The position numbers and the translations under genes were made by a program. From Typha latifolia (lineage: Eukaryota; Streptophyta; Magnoliopsida; Poales; Typhaceae), in NCBI GenBank assembly GCA_019914945.1, contig CM034101.1, positions 13,775,188-13,839,187 on the forward strand: 64,000 nucleotides of DNA. The letters are read 5' to 3'. A model generated the notes under the pieces. It saw only the letters and a program-made list of their open reading frames with translations, was not told where the DNA came from and did not search any database. The stretch's first letter is position 1. Each line of letters starts with the position of its first letter. Positions 13,201 through 26,142 of this stretch are shown here, in pieces.

Positions 13201-16200
13201 CTTAAAATTTCTAATAATAGTATTGAAAATTTTCAGTTCTTGGAAGGTACCAAAAACACAGGAATGTTCATCAAAACCAAACTCAATTTCCTTATAGATC
13301 CCCTAAGGATGATATATAAGAAAAGTGTACATGCATAATTGACCAGTGAGGAGAGTCGGTTAGGGTCTAATGTGACGCTATTGGAAGTGGGCTACAAAAT
13401 ATGGCTTAGAGATCTACAGCAAGAAAGGATATAATGGCGAAGGGTTGGGGCTAGAAAATATGGCTTAGTTAGCAGTGGGATAACTGCTGGTCATATTACT
13501 TTGTTATCGTGAACTTCACTTAGAGCATCTCACAAGTTTCATGCTGCAATCCATATTGGAATCCAAAATCAACGATGGCTCAAAGAATCAGCAAATACCG
13601 ATGTGTATCGGCCAATGTTGATGTGAAAACAGGGGGCCAAAACCAGATTTCTCTTAGTGTCAACCTAGTATTGTATGTACCGGCTAAAGTCAAAACAAAT
13701 TTTGAATTTTTAACTGGGTTAGATTTGGTTGGAGGAGATACGCTGTGGAAAGAATGAAAAAAAGGTGAGAAAACATAGAGAGTCTATTGGTATATCTCGT
13801 GTGGTGAATAGGGCGGGTTTGGATGCAGTTTTAGTAGTTGTCATTCTTCATATTATGTTACTACTACCTTATGCAAGTTATCCAAATTTTATTATTTTTT
13901 CTGCCAATTTTTTCTGAGTTTTTAGGATTTCTCTTGCATTTTGTATCATTTAGAAATTTAGGTAATTAAAAAATAATTTGATACTGCAACAACCAATATA
14001 TATCATTTTTTTCAGCCACTGATGTCAATATCGATAGACATACTTAGAACCTTGCATCAAGCCTTCCTAAAATTATTTGGTGTTTGTTATTTTTCTCTAG
14101 AACATCTTATCATCTTGTACTTTAGAGCTATGTTTACTTGTTATGACAACTATTCTCGTATGATGAACTTAGGTCTTGGGGTGCTAATACAATCTTCCGG
14201 ATCTTTTTGGAGTATGAATATGTGTTATATTTTATTACTGCTTTAGTCAGTTACTGCAGAATGAGTCACAAATAAATTGCTTTATATGACGAACCGATAT
14301 TGATGATATTATTAGTTGCACTACTAATGCATACAAATTTTCTAAGTTTAGGTGTTCATACCAGTGTTAATTGATGATATTGTGTCATCACAGGATGAAA
14401 CTACACTGATTTGGTACTCGCGTAAAAAGGAAAAGAGCATCAAGTTAGCTTCTGTATTGAAAATCATTCCTGGACAGAGAACTGTGAGTTACACTATACT
14501 AGAGATCAATGATCTTTCAATTGCATAGATTAACAAAATGCCGAATAATGTTTGCAGTTCTTTTTTTTCAAAAGTAGTCCAAATTACAGCTAAAATGAAA
14601 ATTTATCCTCTTATTTTCTGATACAGGCTGTTTTCAAGAGGTACTTGCGCCCTGAGAAGGATTACCTGTCATTTTCCCTTATATACAGAAACGGTGAACG
14701 GTCCCTTGATCTGGTTAGGAAATCATCATTTGATCCTTCCAGCTATAACTTACTTGTTATTTCTTATCATTGTTAAATTATTATTACTTCTAGTTCTTTT
14801 TTGATCTACAGATTTGCAAAGATCAAGCTGAAACAGAGGTGTGGTTTGCAGGCCTCCAGGCAGTGATTACCTCTGTTCAATACAGACATTCCAGGATTGA
14901 TGGGAAAAGTGATGGATTACCATTTTCTGATGTGAGTGTGTTTATTCTTAATCTATTAATCATGCTATCATGCAGGAATTTTCAAGTATTGTGGTAAATT
15001 GGTAACATCTTTAGAGAACTATGCACATTACGACCGAGACAACTACTTATTATGCAGTTTTTCATCATTTATTTGTTAAATTAAATTTGAAGATAAAAAT
15101 TCTTGAGATTATCAGGAATCTTATGTAAACATAGCCATCTGAAAGCTTCCTCTTCATGGTGGGTAGAATTTGGTGTGATTTACTGATTGCAACACCAAAA
15201 TCAGAATCTTCAGACTTAAAATCAGAAGGTTATAATCTACCAACAATCTTTACCCTTGCTTGTAGTTTGAAGTATCTATAAATTAGCCCAATTACCATTT
15301 CAGAGTTAATAGTGATGGTAAATTTGTATAAGTAGGCATATATATCAACAATCTTTGTCTTTTGGCTTGTTTATATTAATGATTTAATTATTTAATACTA
15401 GTTGAGCAATTTTTCTACAAGCAGAAAATGCTTACATGTTAGATAAGTAGCCATTTCCTTAATATCTGTAAAACTAAGAGTCTCTCTGTGCCAAAATCAT
15501 CGCCCTTCTTTTTAAGCATTGATGTTGCATATATGTGCTCTTCTTTTTTGATCTTTATCCTTGCCATCCTCTATCTCTCTCCCCTCCATCCTTTTTCAAG
15601 CTCTAGAGAATTCTATGCAAAGTGAAAAAAAATTCTCTTATTCTATGCCTGACTGGAAAGAAAGGCTTATTAGATTCAAAATGTCACTAACTCACTATTG
15701 ATTTTGGACTATTTTTTGAAACCAATGAGATGTAAGTCAAATGATGCTTTTCCTGTTTTTTTAAGTAATCTCATTTCTTACTAGAATCTTTACTTTCAGT
15801 GTTAAACAATCCATTTTGTGTTCTGTCTACTGATGTTGAGTAATGAGTTTGCTATTGTAATTTTTTCCTTTTCAGGATGGAGGTGATTCAATTCAAAATA
15901 GTCGTTCCTATGGTGCAGCACTAGAATTTGCTTCAAGTATATCACGTAGTTTTAATCCACATATTTATACTGCACCTTCTTTTAATTCGGGAAGATCAGA
16001 TGCGGGATCAGACCGTGCAAATATGCAACTAAGAGCAAGTATAGGAGATGGTAGTCGACTTAGTGTTTCAAGTGCGCCAAGTTGTTCCAGTCAAGGTTCT
16101 GGACCGGATGATATTGAATCTTTAGGTGATGTTTACGTCTGGGGAGAAGTATGGAGTGATGGAATTGTATCAGATAGTTTGGTAAAATCATTATGCTCCA

Positions 16201-19200
16201 AACTAGATGTCTTACTTCCCAAACCTTTAGAATCAAATGTTGTTTTAGATGTTCATCAGATTGGATGTGGTTCTAGACACGCTGCTCTTGTTACACGGCA
16301 AGGTGAGGTATTTACATGGGGGGAGGAAAATGGTGGACGGCTTGGTCATGGGACTGATGCTGATGTAAGCCAACCTAAGCTAGTTGAATCACTGGCAGTG
16401 TGCAACGTAGATTATGTTTCATGTGGTGAGTTTCATACTTGTGCTATAACTGCTTCTGGTGACTTGTATACTTGGGGAGATGGCGCCTATCATGCTGGAC
16501 TTCTTGGCCATGGCACTGGAGGCGGCCACTGGATCCCTAAAAGAGTTTCTGGTCCTTTAGAAGGACTTCAAGTTTTCTACATTGCATGCGGCACATGGCA
16601 TTCAGCACTAACCACCTCAAATGGAAAGGTATTCACATTTGGAGATGGAGCGTTCGGTGCTCTGGGACATGGCAATCGTGAGAGCATTGCGTACCCCAGG
16701 GAAGTTGAATCTTTGAGTGGACTAAAAACAATGAAAGTTGCTTGTGGAGTATGGCATACTGCAGCAATTGTTGAAGTTATGGGTCAGACAGGTGTAAATA
16801 TTGTATCTAGGAAGTTATTTACCTGGGGTGATGGAGACAAGTACCGTTTAGGTCATGGTGACAAGGAGGCACAGCTGGTCCCCACCTGCGTTCCATCACT
16901 TATCGACTACAACTTTCATCAGCTAGCCTGCGGACATACTATTACAGTCGGCCTTACTACATCTGGTCATGTTTTTACCATGGGTAGTACTAACTATGGC
17001 CAGCTGGGAAATCCACAGTCTGATGGTAAAATACCTTGCTTGGTACAAGATAGATTGATAGGTGAGTTAGTTGAAGAGATCTCATGTGGAGATCATCATG
17101 TTGCTGCATTGACTTCACGAAGCGAACTATATACATGGGGTAGAGGCGCTAATGGAAGACTGGGACATGGTGATGTAGACGATAGAAAAATGCCTACTCT
17201 TGTTGAAGCTCTGAAAGATAGGCATGTTAGAAGCATTTCATGTGGTTCAAACTTCACCTCATGCATTTGCATTCATAAGTGGGTATCTGGTGTAGATCAG
17301 TCAGTCTGCTCTGGGTGTAGGCAAGCATTTGGATTTACCAGAAAAAGACATAATTGTTACAATTGTGGACTGGTTCATTGCCATGCTTGTAGCTCCAGAA
17401 AAGTGTTAAAAGCTGCTTTGGCACCAACTCCAGGCAAACCACATCGAGTATGCGATTCATGTTATATGAAATTAAAAGCTTCAGAAACCGGGCATGTCTG
17501 TACAGCTAATAAGAGAAATGTTATTACTCGCCGTTCCATTGACACTAGAGAGAGGTTAGACAGGCCAGAAGTGAGATCATCAAGGTTTCTGTTCTCACCT
17601 TCCACATTGCCTATCAAGTATGTTGAGTTCAAGTCTGTAAAGAACGAGACAAAGGGAGATTCTCTGTCTCTAATACGAGCATCACAAGTTCCGTCCTTAT
17701 TACAGCTTAAAGATGTTTCTTTTCCTAGTTCACTTAGTGTGCTCCAAAGTGCTTTAAGACCAATAGTGACATCAACATCTACACCTGTTAATAATTCTTT
17801 ACCTCCAACTCCATATTCGAGGAAGCCAAGTCCACCTCCTGCAACTCCACTATTTTCTAAAAATATCATCGATAGCCTGAAAAAGTCTAATGAGCTACTG
17901 AATCAGGAAGTATTAAAGTTGCAAGCTAAGGCAAGTATTAGAATTTTCATACTCATAACTTAATATCCATGCTTCATTTCAATCTCCATTATTTCTCATA
18001 CTCTTTTTGTCTTTTTTAACCTAGGTTCTAAGTACTAGTTACTTTGATTAACTCAAGGGTATTTTCTAGGTTAGCAAGTTAAGGCATAAATGCGAATTTC
18101 AAGATGAAGTGCTGCGGAAATCTGAAAGGAGATCAATGGAAACTACTTCTCTAGCAGCAGAAGATTCTGCCAAGTATAATGCAGCAATGGAGTTTCTCAA
18201 GTCTCTTGATGCCCAGGTATGCAGTGAAATATCTTGACAAATTTATCATCTAATATTTTTGTTGTTTTTCATTTACTCTCAATTAGACGAGTGAGCCAAA
18301 TCCATGCCATTCTCCAGCTAATCCCAGTCTGTCAAGCCTCTGTAAAAGTCAATTCTGTTTGCAACTGAAGGTCCTTTCCGGGAATGTTGAATGTTGAGGA
18401 AAATAAGTTCTTCCTCTTTTTAATTTATGGGGGGCAATCATGGCATTTCCAGTTTTCCAAAATTTCATTTCACAAGCACAATAGGAGTTAGTTTAATGTC
18501 CATGTAATTTGAAATTCACTTACTGATGCTGATAGAAATTATGGACATGCTACATCCTTTTGAGCTTGGATTCATGCAGAACATGTACATAAGCATGCGG
18601 AAAATTGAGACTAATTTTGTCTTCTATGTTGGATATATATTCTCATTTCCATACACCTGTAATCAATTTAAAAATGTTACTTGCTGAATCTCTATTGAGA
18701 TTTGGACCTTCAGCACGTTATCAGCTATAATTATAAATACCATTTTCTGAAGTACCTATAGAATATGAGTTTTGTTGATCAAGCATCATTAGATTCTCAG
18801 TAACCTTTCCAGTTTCTTATATACCAATTTGTGGGAATGACCACTTGTCGTTATGCATCTTTTCTTGGTCTGAAGCTTAAGGATGCGGCGGAGAAGCTTC
18901 CCCCTGATGTTTGCGAAATTTTGAAAGCATTGCAACTTCAATCAGAAAGGTTCCTAAAAGATAAATGGAACTGCGTATCAGAATTTTCTCCATTGGCGGC
19001 TGATTCTGATCAGCCTCAGCTATCAGGTGAAGGAGCTATTGAAATTGGAGAACAAAGGATGGGAAATAATGGAGAAGAATTAGGGTTAACCCAGAATTCT
19101 GCAGAAAGCAGTAGTTCACATAATAGCAAGGCAAATGTTGCTGACAGCAGGGAGGCTACAGATCAGCAAAACACAACAAACAGCTCAAAAATGCATTCTG

Positions 19201-19998
19201 ATTTTGCACCAAGGTATGGTAGTCATGGAGAAGTACAACTGATTGAACAATTTGAGCCTGGAGTATATGTCACCCTTGTTCAGCTCCGAGATGGTACTAA
19301 AATTTTCAAGCAGGTTCGATTCAGGTAGATTCCTTAAAAACATTACTGTAGACAAATAACGTGCCTTCTCTTCTATTCTTTTGGTAATATTCATCTTTTC
19401 ACTTTGATGACAGGTTCCTATCTAGACTTATAATACATTTTAGGATTTGGTTATCTTCATGATGCATCAACTCCCTAGCCGTTCATTTGCTTATTTTACT
19501 TGATACTTCATATATGTTTTATTTTACATTTAATGTATTGCATTCATAGCCAAATGGATATATTATGTAAAGCACATTTGTGAAAATCTTAGCATCTTAA
19601 TTAACTACTGCATCTGACGTTAGTAATTACATCAGATGTTAATTGGCAGTTGGTCAATATGATGGATGTAAGTGTCATGAGTATTACATGTAATCCAGAA
19701 ATTTAGGCCAGGACATTTGGGCAGTGCTTTGATATATATTTTTCTTTTTCCTGCAATGGAGGTGCATATGCAAAATATTCTCTTCCACATGTATTTTAGC
19801 ATCTGATTCCCTCACTGTACTTGTTCATCTGTGAGCAGCAAAAGGAGATTCGTTGAGCAGCAGGCAGAAGAGTGGTGGAAGGAAAATCAAGAAAGAGTAT
19901 TCCAAAAGTACAACCATCGAGGTCATCATGCAGCTTCGTCGACATTGAAAAATTTACCGCCAGCTTCTGAGGAAGATGTTCCACCATCCAAAGCTTAG
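10300..19998 (+). CDS. PRAF-type protein: PH, RCC1 repeats, FYVE zinc finger, BRX domain
   Basis: Nine exons: 10300-10347, 11511-11597, 14394-14483, 14627-14713, 14812-14931, 15876-17930, 18070-18216, 18876-19324, 19839-19998, giving 1080 residues. The start ([16 protein letters not shown]) matches the family N-terminus. In order: PH domain about 17-140 ([11 protein letters not shown] to AGLQAVIT); seven RCC1-type repeats about 230-610 (repeated TWG..., LGHG, ACG.WH); FYVE finger about 620-680 with the R(K)RHNCYNCG core; a Ser/Pro-rich linker; a coiled coil ([11 protein letters not shown], 815-880); and a C-terminal BRX domain about 1015-1060 ([19 protein letters not shown], then EQQAEEWW). 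Known for the family: these proteins bind phosphoinositides, and the RCC1 part is reported to act on small GTPases. Exon 6 encodes RCC1 plus FYVE in one 2-kb piece. Its donor is GC, not GT. Intron 2 (2.8 kb) holds a copia remnant. Confidence 0.93.
11890..12960 (-). mobile_element. Ty1/copia retrotransposon remnant in PRAF intron 2
   Basis: On the minus strand, broken frames read like the end of copia reverse transcriptase ([27 protein letters not shown] near 12640-12740), then [16 protein letters not shown] near 12490-12540, then the RNase H end ([21 protein letters not shown] near 12340-12415 and [16 protein letters not shown] near 12215-12260). Downstream in the element's direction, about 12070-11890, is an LTR-like stretch with TATAAATAGGGCC. 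The frames carry stops and shifts, so the element is dead. It lies antisense to the host gene. A matching 5' LTR was not identified. Confidence 0.8.
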
Positions 19999-21689
19999 CT
20001 TCATGATACTTCGGATTTAGAGATAGTTCTCAAGGGAGTCATCTTATTGATCTCCAGAAGGGAGGCTCCACTTCCAAAAAGATGTGCTTAAGAGTATTGT
20101 ATCAACAAAGTGACATCTTTCTAATAATGAAAAATGGAGGATAGCTTTTCAACTGATGCAGCATTTCTTGGAATAGGACAGTCAGGAGATAAAAACAACA
20201 CTGTAATTTTGTCATCTTTTTTCTTGTACATTTTATTGTTTTTATTTCTTCTGTTGTATACAATCTGTAGAAAATATCCATAACTTGTTCATTGCCAATT
20301 GAAATTGAATTTTGATAAATTATCTCATCTAGACTTGGATTCTAGATGGATGTGATTCAGATTCAAGAAGCATAGTGTGTCATTATCAAAGAGAGAGTTG
20401 TATTGGATTGACTGAAGCATCAATTCCATGGTGTTTGATCTGCCCATGCAGGTGACTTTGCGAGAGTTGTCTGTGGAATTGGCTCATGCACTTCAAACTT
20501 CATGGTTTCTATGTTGTAGAACTAACCAACTAATACCAAATATTATGAAGAATCTTTTAGGCCTTCAAATTAACAAAAGTTTTATTTTTATTGTTTTGTA
20601 ATAAGATCAAAAAGTCTCTGTGATATGCAAAACATTAAATTAACATTCAGAAGGAAAAACACACAAACTTAGACATGCTGAAACAATCCGTTCAATACGT
20701 AGACTTTTTTAACATCAATCAAGTTTACGCCTATCCATGATTAACAACTAAGAGAAATACTACTCATTTATCTAAATTATCACTAATTTCTTCTAATTGA
20801 AACAGAATCCTATTAATCATAAGATTAAAGTATTAGTATGAGATATTATAATTAATGATAATAATTAACTAATAAATCATATGTGTATTAAAAAAAGACA
20901 TGAGATAATCACCTGATTAAGAGATTTGATTGTTCCGATAAATATTTTTTATCTATCCCCTAAGACCGGTAGCCGGGCTACGATAGATGGATTCTTTCAT
21001 GAGTAATTATATTTTATAGTCGGCATTTTCAAATAATTGCCATGGAAATTTTTTATCAAGCCCGTAAAGGAATTTTTACATAATTGTCGCAAATTTTGAC
21101 TCATTTAGAATTATGATTATTTAAGTTTTTTTTTGAGTGAACATTTATAGAATATTCCTAATAGATGGTTGCAAAAGTAAATAAATATACGTAAATAACT
21201 TAAATATTCTTCTTTTGAAAAAAAAAGTATTTTCTTATACTATGATATTCGGTAGCATTAGATAGCTTCTCAACTAGTTGAAGCAATATGTATAAATAAA
21301 AAATATGTATTATTTTCTTAATCTAAGGTTAGTTTTAGTTGGATTTAAGAATGATAGTTTGAAAGGAAATTAATGTTTTATAGGAAATAATTATATTTTA
21401 AAAAATCTCAGTCGCAATTATGTAAATTTTTCAGATGTTTGGGTTTGATTAGGTCTATATATACTGTGGACCCTACATGACAGAGAAATAAAAGATTTAA
21501 ACTAGGTTTGATGATTATACGGTGGACTCCACCAGATAAAGAAATAAAAGTTTTAAATACAAAGGCTTCAAATAATAGATAATTCATTAAGACGTGGAGA
21601 AGCTTATGAATAATAGTTTTCTGAACCAAGCCGTTGTTTCCAATGCTGTAGTCTCTATGGGCATTAACATAATATTTAAGGCCACCTGA
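19999..21689. other. PRAF 3' flank and AT-rich spacer
   Basis: Includes the probable PRAF 3' UTR (to about 20330). A segment at about 21290-21640 resembles 24690-25090, downstream of the first tandem WAK (shared phrases such as GTGGACCC(T/C)ACATG and AGAAATAAAA), showing that the WAK duplication unit includes distant upstream DNA. No gene seen. Confidence 0.55.
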
Positions 21690-21815
21690 ATCCGACTATT
21701 CAGATAACGGATGTTAATTGAAAATGGACGTAAAACAAAGTCTAACGTAGGTCTCTATCGATGTGATAAAGACGTAGGTAGATAAGGACGTAAGAAGAGA
21801 TTAATTAATTAGTTA
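21690..21815 (+). promoter_or_regulatory. WAK upstream module, copy 1
   Basis: A stretch with GATGTTAATTGAAAATGGACG, GTGATAAAGACG and AGATAAGGACGTAAGA recurs at 25905-26035 (GATGTTAATTAAAAATGGGC, GTGATAAAACGG, AGGTAAGGACGTAAGA) and more weakly at 31255-31360. Each lies upstream of one tandem WAK gene. It is probably part of the duplicated unit; promoter activity is inferred. Confidence 0.5.
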
Positions 21816-21824
21816 GAATAGTTG

Positions 21825-21827
<3 letters not shown>

Positions 21828-21902
<75 letters not shown>
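21828..21902. repeat. (TA)n microsatellite, 75 bp, before the first tandem WAK
   Basis: About 37 uninterrupted TA units, about 100 bases before the start codon of the gene at 22004. It is followed by TAGCAATTGAAGACTTGGCC, which is related to one arm of the palindrome before the next WAK gene. Confidence 0.95.
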
Positions 21903-21903
<1 letters not shown>

Positions 21904-22003
21904 CAATTGAAGACTTGGCCTGCATATATATATGTCAAAGAGAACAATATGTCTATGTAGCTATAGAGTGGGGAAATATTGAAAGCTAGGTGTATACACG
22001 ACC

Positions 22004-24379
22004 ATGGAGCTTAAAAGAAATCCTATGGAGGAATCTCTCAAGCACATCCTCGCGGTCTTGCTGTCGCTGCAGTTGCTGCTGCTGCTGATGACTTTGCCAC
22101 CGACGGCGGAGTCGTACGCCATGGCACTTCCGGGCTGCAACGATACCTGCGGCGACGTTCCAATCCCTTATCCCTTCGGCATCGGGCCTGGCTGCTTCAT
22201 GGAAGGGTTTGAGCTCAACTGCACCATGTCCAATGGCAGCTACAGGCCCTTCCGCGAAAACGTCGAGGTGCTCGATATCTCACTGTCGTTAGGCCGAGGT
22301 CGCATAAAGAACAACGTATCAAGCCTATGCCATATCAATGCTACCGAGAAAGAGGAGAACAGTTGGGAGGTTTCTATGGTCGGGATGCCATACCGTTTCT
22401 CCAACGCCTTCAACAAATTCACAACAATTGGTTGCGCGACCATCGGGTATATCTTTCTTAAGAATGAGAAATACAAGTACTGGAGTGGGTGCGTCTCAGG
22501 GTGTGATAACGGAGAGAGCCTTACAAATGGATCGTGCTCCGGCACCGGGTGCTGCCAGACCGCCATCCCGAAGGGGATCAACTACTACTCCGTCTCTCTC
22601 GACAATAAGATCAACAGCTCTAATGTGATGACCTTTAGCCCTTGCAGCTACGCCTTCTTGGTGGAGGCTAATTGGTTCAACTTTAGCACGAATTACGTGA
22701 CCACAGACGAGTTGTCCTATAAACAGGTACCGGTGGTAGTTGAAATGGCTTTTGGGAATGGAACATGTGAGACAGAGAAGCTCAACATGGCCACCTACGT
22801 TTGCGTTAGTGACAACAGTGAGTGCGTGGACTCCCTCAGTGGTCCTGGTTATCTCTGCAATTGTTCTAAGGGGTATCACGGGAATCCTTATCTAGTTAAA
22901 GGATGCGAAGGTTCTCACTCTCTCTCTCTTTCTCCTTTCATGATGAGGTAATTAGATTGAACTCGATTTTACAAATTATTGCAGATATAGATGAGTGTGC
23001 TGATAAGGATAACTACCCGTGCTCTGGGATTTGCAACAATACACCAGGGGGTTTCTCATGTTCATGCCTACCCGGGCAACACGGTGATCCTTATCTCAGT
23101 GGGAAATGTAACCCCAAGCAAAAACGTTCACTCACCGTGCCACTAACTTTAGGTATAGTGATATATTAGCCGCTAAAGTTTTTACATATCAAAACTTGTA
23201 TTAGTTAATTTTAACATTACAATTGTATTCGATACATGAACAGGCATTAGTGTCGGTGTCGTAGTTCTAGTACTATTTATTTTCGGCATATACATTACAA
23301 GAGAAAGAAGAAAGCTAATACAAGTCAAAGAGGAATATTTTAGGCAGCATGGTGGGTGGTTGTTATACGAAGAGATAAGATCGAAGCAACATTTGGCATT
23401 TAAGATATTTACGAAGGAGGAGCTAGAAGAGGCAACAAACAACTTCGATGACAAAACAATCCTTGGGCGTGGAGGTTATGGCACTGTTTATAAGGGTACT
23501 CTCAAAGATGATCGCGTAGTAGCCATAAAAAGATCCAAGGTAATCAACGAGAGCCAAACAAAGGAATTCGGAAAGGAGATGCTAATTCTATCCCAGATCA
23601 ATCACAAGAATGTGGTCAAGCTTCTCGGTTGTTGTTTGGAGGTGGAAGTTCCCATGTTGGTCTATGAGTTTGTCCCTAATGGTACCTTGTTTCAGTTTAT
23701 CCATGGCAATGACAATATATCCCATGTTTCGTTGGAGACTCGGCTAAGGATTGCTCATGAGTCGGCAGAAGCTCTTGCTTACTTACATTCATCGGCATCC
23801 CCCGCAATAATTCATGGAGATGTCAAGCCTTCTAACATTCTCTTGGATGAACACTACATGGCAAAGGTGTCAGATTTTGGAGCCTCGATGCTGGCTCCAA
23901 TAGATGAAACCCAGTTCGTCACACTGGTGCAAGGGACTTGTGGTTATCTAGACCCAGAGTACCTCCAAACTAGCATGCTAACGGATAAAAGCGATGTCTA
24001 TAGCTTTGGTGTGGTTATGTTGGAACTGATCACCGGCAAGAAGGCATTTTGCTTTACAGCACCTGAGGAAGAGAGAAGCCTCTCGTCAAACTTCATTTCG
24101 GCCATGAAGGAGAATCGACTCCATGAAATTCTAAACGATCAAATTGTAAATGAGGAAGAGATAGAGTTGATTAAAGAAGTTGCTGAACTAGCAATGGCAT
24201 GCTTAAGTATCAGAGGAGAAGAGAGGCCTACAATGAAAGAAGTAGCAGAGGAGCTTGATAGGTTAAGAAAACTCAAGCATCACCCTTGGGCACATCATAA
24301 TCCAGAAGAAACAAAGTGCCTGCTCGAAGGATCACCAAACTATGATGATCCCGACTATTACAGTCTAGACGGTAGATGA
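22004..24379 (+). CDS. Wall-associated receptor kinase (WAK-like), intact
   Basis: Exons 22004-22910, 22985-23152 and 23244-24379 join in frame (introns in phase 1) to give 736 residues. In order: signal peptide about 1-38 (Leu-rich, ending TAESYA); GUB_WAK domain with CNDTCGDVPIPYPFGIGPGC; an EGF-like unit ending CNCSKGYHGNPYL near 295; a calcium-binding EGF (DIDECADKDNYPCSG, 303-358); membrane helix about 362-380; and a Ser/Thr kinase with LGRGGYGTV (432-440), VAIK lysine 454, catalytic loop HGDVKPSN (Asp 551) and DFG 569-571. The usual Arg before the catalytic Asp is Gly, so this is a non-RD kinase. Such kinases are often linked to defence receptors. Its kinase exon is almost identical to that of the next gene, though the ectodomains differ. 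Ligand and role are unknown; pectin fragments are the family's usual partner. Confidence 0.93.
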
Positions 24380-25904
24380 TACGTTAGTGTGATGTATGGT
24401 ACACTCAAAAGAGTTTCGGTTCCGACGATTAAAAAAACTGATATTTTCTCTGCCAAATCTTATTGTCTTTTGTTTTAAATATTGTGAGGTTGTTATGGTA
24501 CTCTTGGATAGTTTGTTCTTCCAATTTGGATGTCTTCAATTTGATGTTATTGTTTATTTGGGATTGAGTTTAAATGATTATCTCCTTATGTACTTATATT
24601 TTATCATTTGGGATTGGGCACCACATCGATTATGTTGTCTGCATTGCTTATATTTGATTTATTTGCATTTTATTATATAAGCCCAAAATGTTATTTTGTT
24701 ATATTAAGATTAATTTTAACTCAGTTTAGTTAGATTTAAATGATGAAATGATATGTTTGAAAGGAGTCATTTGTTTGGGTGCAATTATGACTATTTGAAG
24801 AATGCAGTGACTATTATAATATATAAAAAGTTTTTAGTGTAAATTATTTTAAAAAATTCCTTTATATTTGTACATTTATGAGTTTGACTAGATTTATATA
24901 TATGGTGGACCCCACATGTCAGAAAAATAAAAGGTTTGGTTAGGTTTGACTCGGCTTGATAGAGAAATAAAGGTACGATTAGATATGAATATATTGTGAA
25001 CCTCATTTGATAATGGAGAAATAAAAAGCCTTAAAAATAAGAGTTGACCCTCGATTGGAGGAAGAGAATTCTTTTTCATTTTTATTTTTGTGATAGATAT
25101 AACTTAGCCCAACCATTAGGTTAATTAAAATCCCAAAACATATGTGGATAAACCAAAACACCGATTTCCAAGGTCAAGGAATCTAAAATTCTTATTGATC
25201 AATCTCAAAAATCATGTTATAGAAATAAAAGTGAGATAAGGATAGTTTACAAAATATAAATATATTATTCGAAATGGACAAATTATTTTACTTTTTACAC
25301 AAAGTCAAGGGCTTGTTAAATTGAACATAACTCAGTGTGTTGTTTGATAATTTTTTTAGCAAATAACATGTTCTGTTTGTAAATAGTGAAGAAAAAGGAA
25401 GGCTTTATTTATTCTATAGTTAAAAAGTTATAATTTATCAAAAATTAATAATAATAGTTAATTGGCTTAAATTCAATCAGAGTTTTATTTAGGGGTGGCA
25501 ATCGGGTCAAGTTAAGCGAGTTCGAGTCGGGTCAAATTCGGGTCGGATCAACTTTACCTTAACACGAACACAACACGATTAATAAACAGGTTGCATTTTC
25601 TCTTAAAAAAATGATGGCAGTTAAGTAAAACTCTGGTGGGCCCGAGTAAAACTAGACTTGCCTTTGTTTCTATTAATTTTATAAATATTTTTTCATTAAT
25701 TATCTATTAAATTATTTTATTAAAAAAGTATGACTGTCACATGATTACGGTCTTTTAGTAACTATTTTACTTTTATTTTAAAAAATCGATAAGAAAAAAA
25801 GTTACAAGTAAAATAGTCATTTAATATTCTTGTTAATACTATCACATAATATAAATAAGAGCATCTTTATATATTAGACTATAGTTGAGGTGTTCTAAGT
25901 GTAA
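24380..25904. other. AT-rich spacer between tandem WAK genes
   Basis: The part at 24690-25090 is a diverged copy of DNA upstream of the preceding WAK (21290-21640). At about 25491 AGGGGTGGCAATCGGGTC resembles the ends of some hAT-type elements, but no partner end was found. No gene seen. Confidence 0.5.
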
Positions 25905-26035
25905 TTAAATCTTTAACTATTGAGATGACCGATGTTAATTAAAAATGGGCGTAACGACAAAGGCCAAACTTGATCTTAGCCATGTGATAAAACGGTGGGT
26001 AGGTAAGGACGTAAGATAAGATTAGTTAGAGATAG
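25905..26035 (+). promoter_or_regulatory. WAK upstream module, copy 2
   Basis: Second copy of the module described at 21690. Here a PIF/Harbinger-like element and a palindrome lie between it and the gene, about 1.5 kb away. Confidence 0.5.
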
Positions 26036-26142
26036 TTCCATATGTGATTATTTATCTCCATTGTGTCTCTTGACACTAATTTCGGATAGGATGAGGAGCA
26101 GAAACAACCCATGGCAGAGATCTAGGAAAGTGATTAGCTTAA

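Noticed and set aside
17462..17869. 135-codon minus-strand ORF within PRAF exon 6
   Set aside because: Shadow of a long coding exon on the other strand, with no domain of its own.
25491..25600. hAT element end (AGGGGTGGCAATCGGG)
   Set aside because: Resembles known hAT ends, but no matching inverted end or 8-bp duplication was found nearby.
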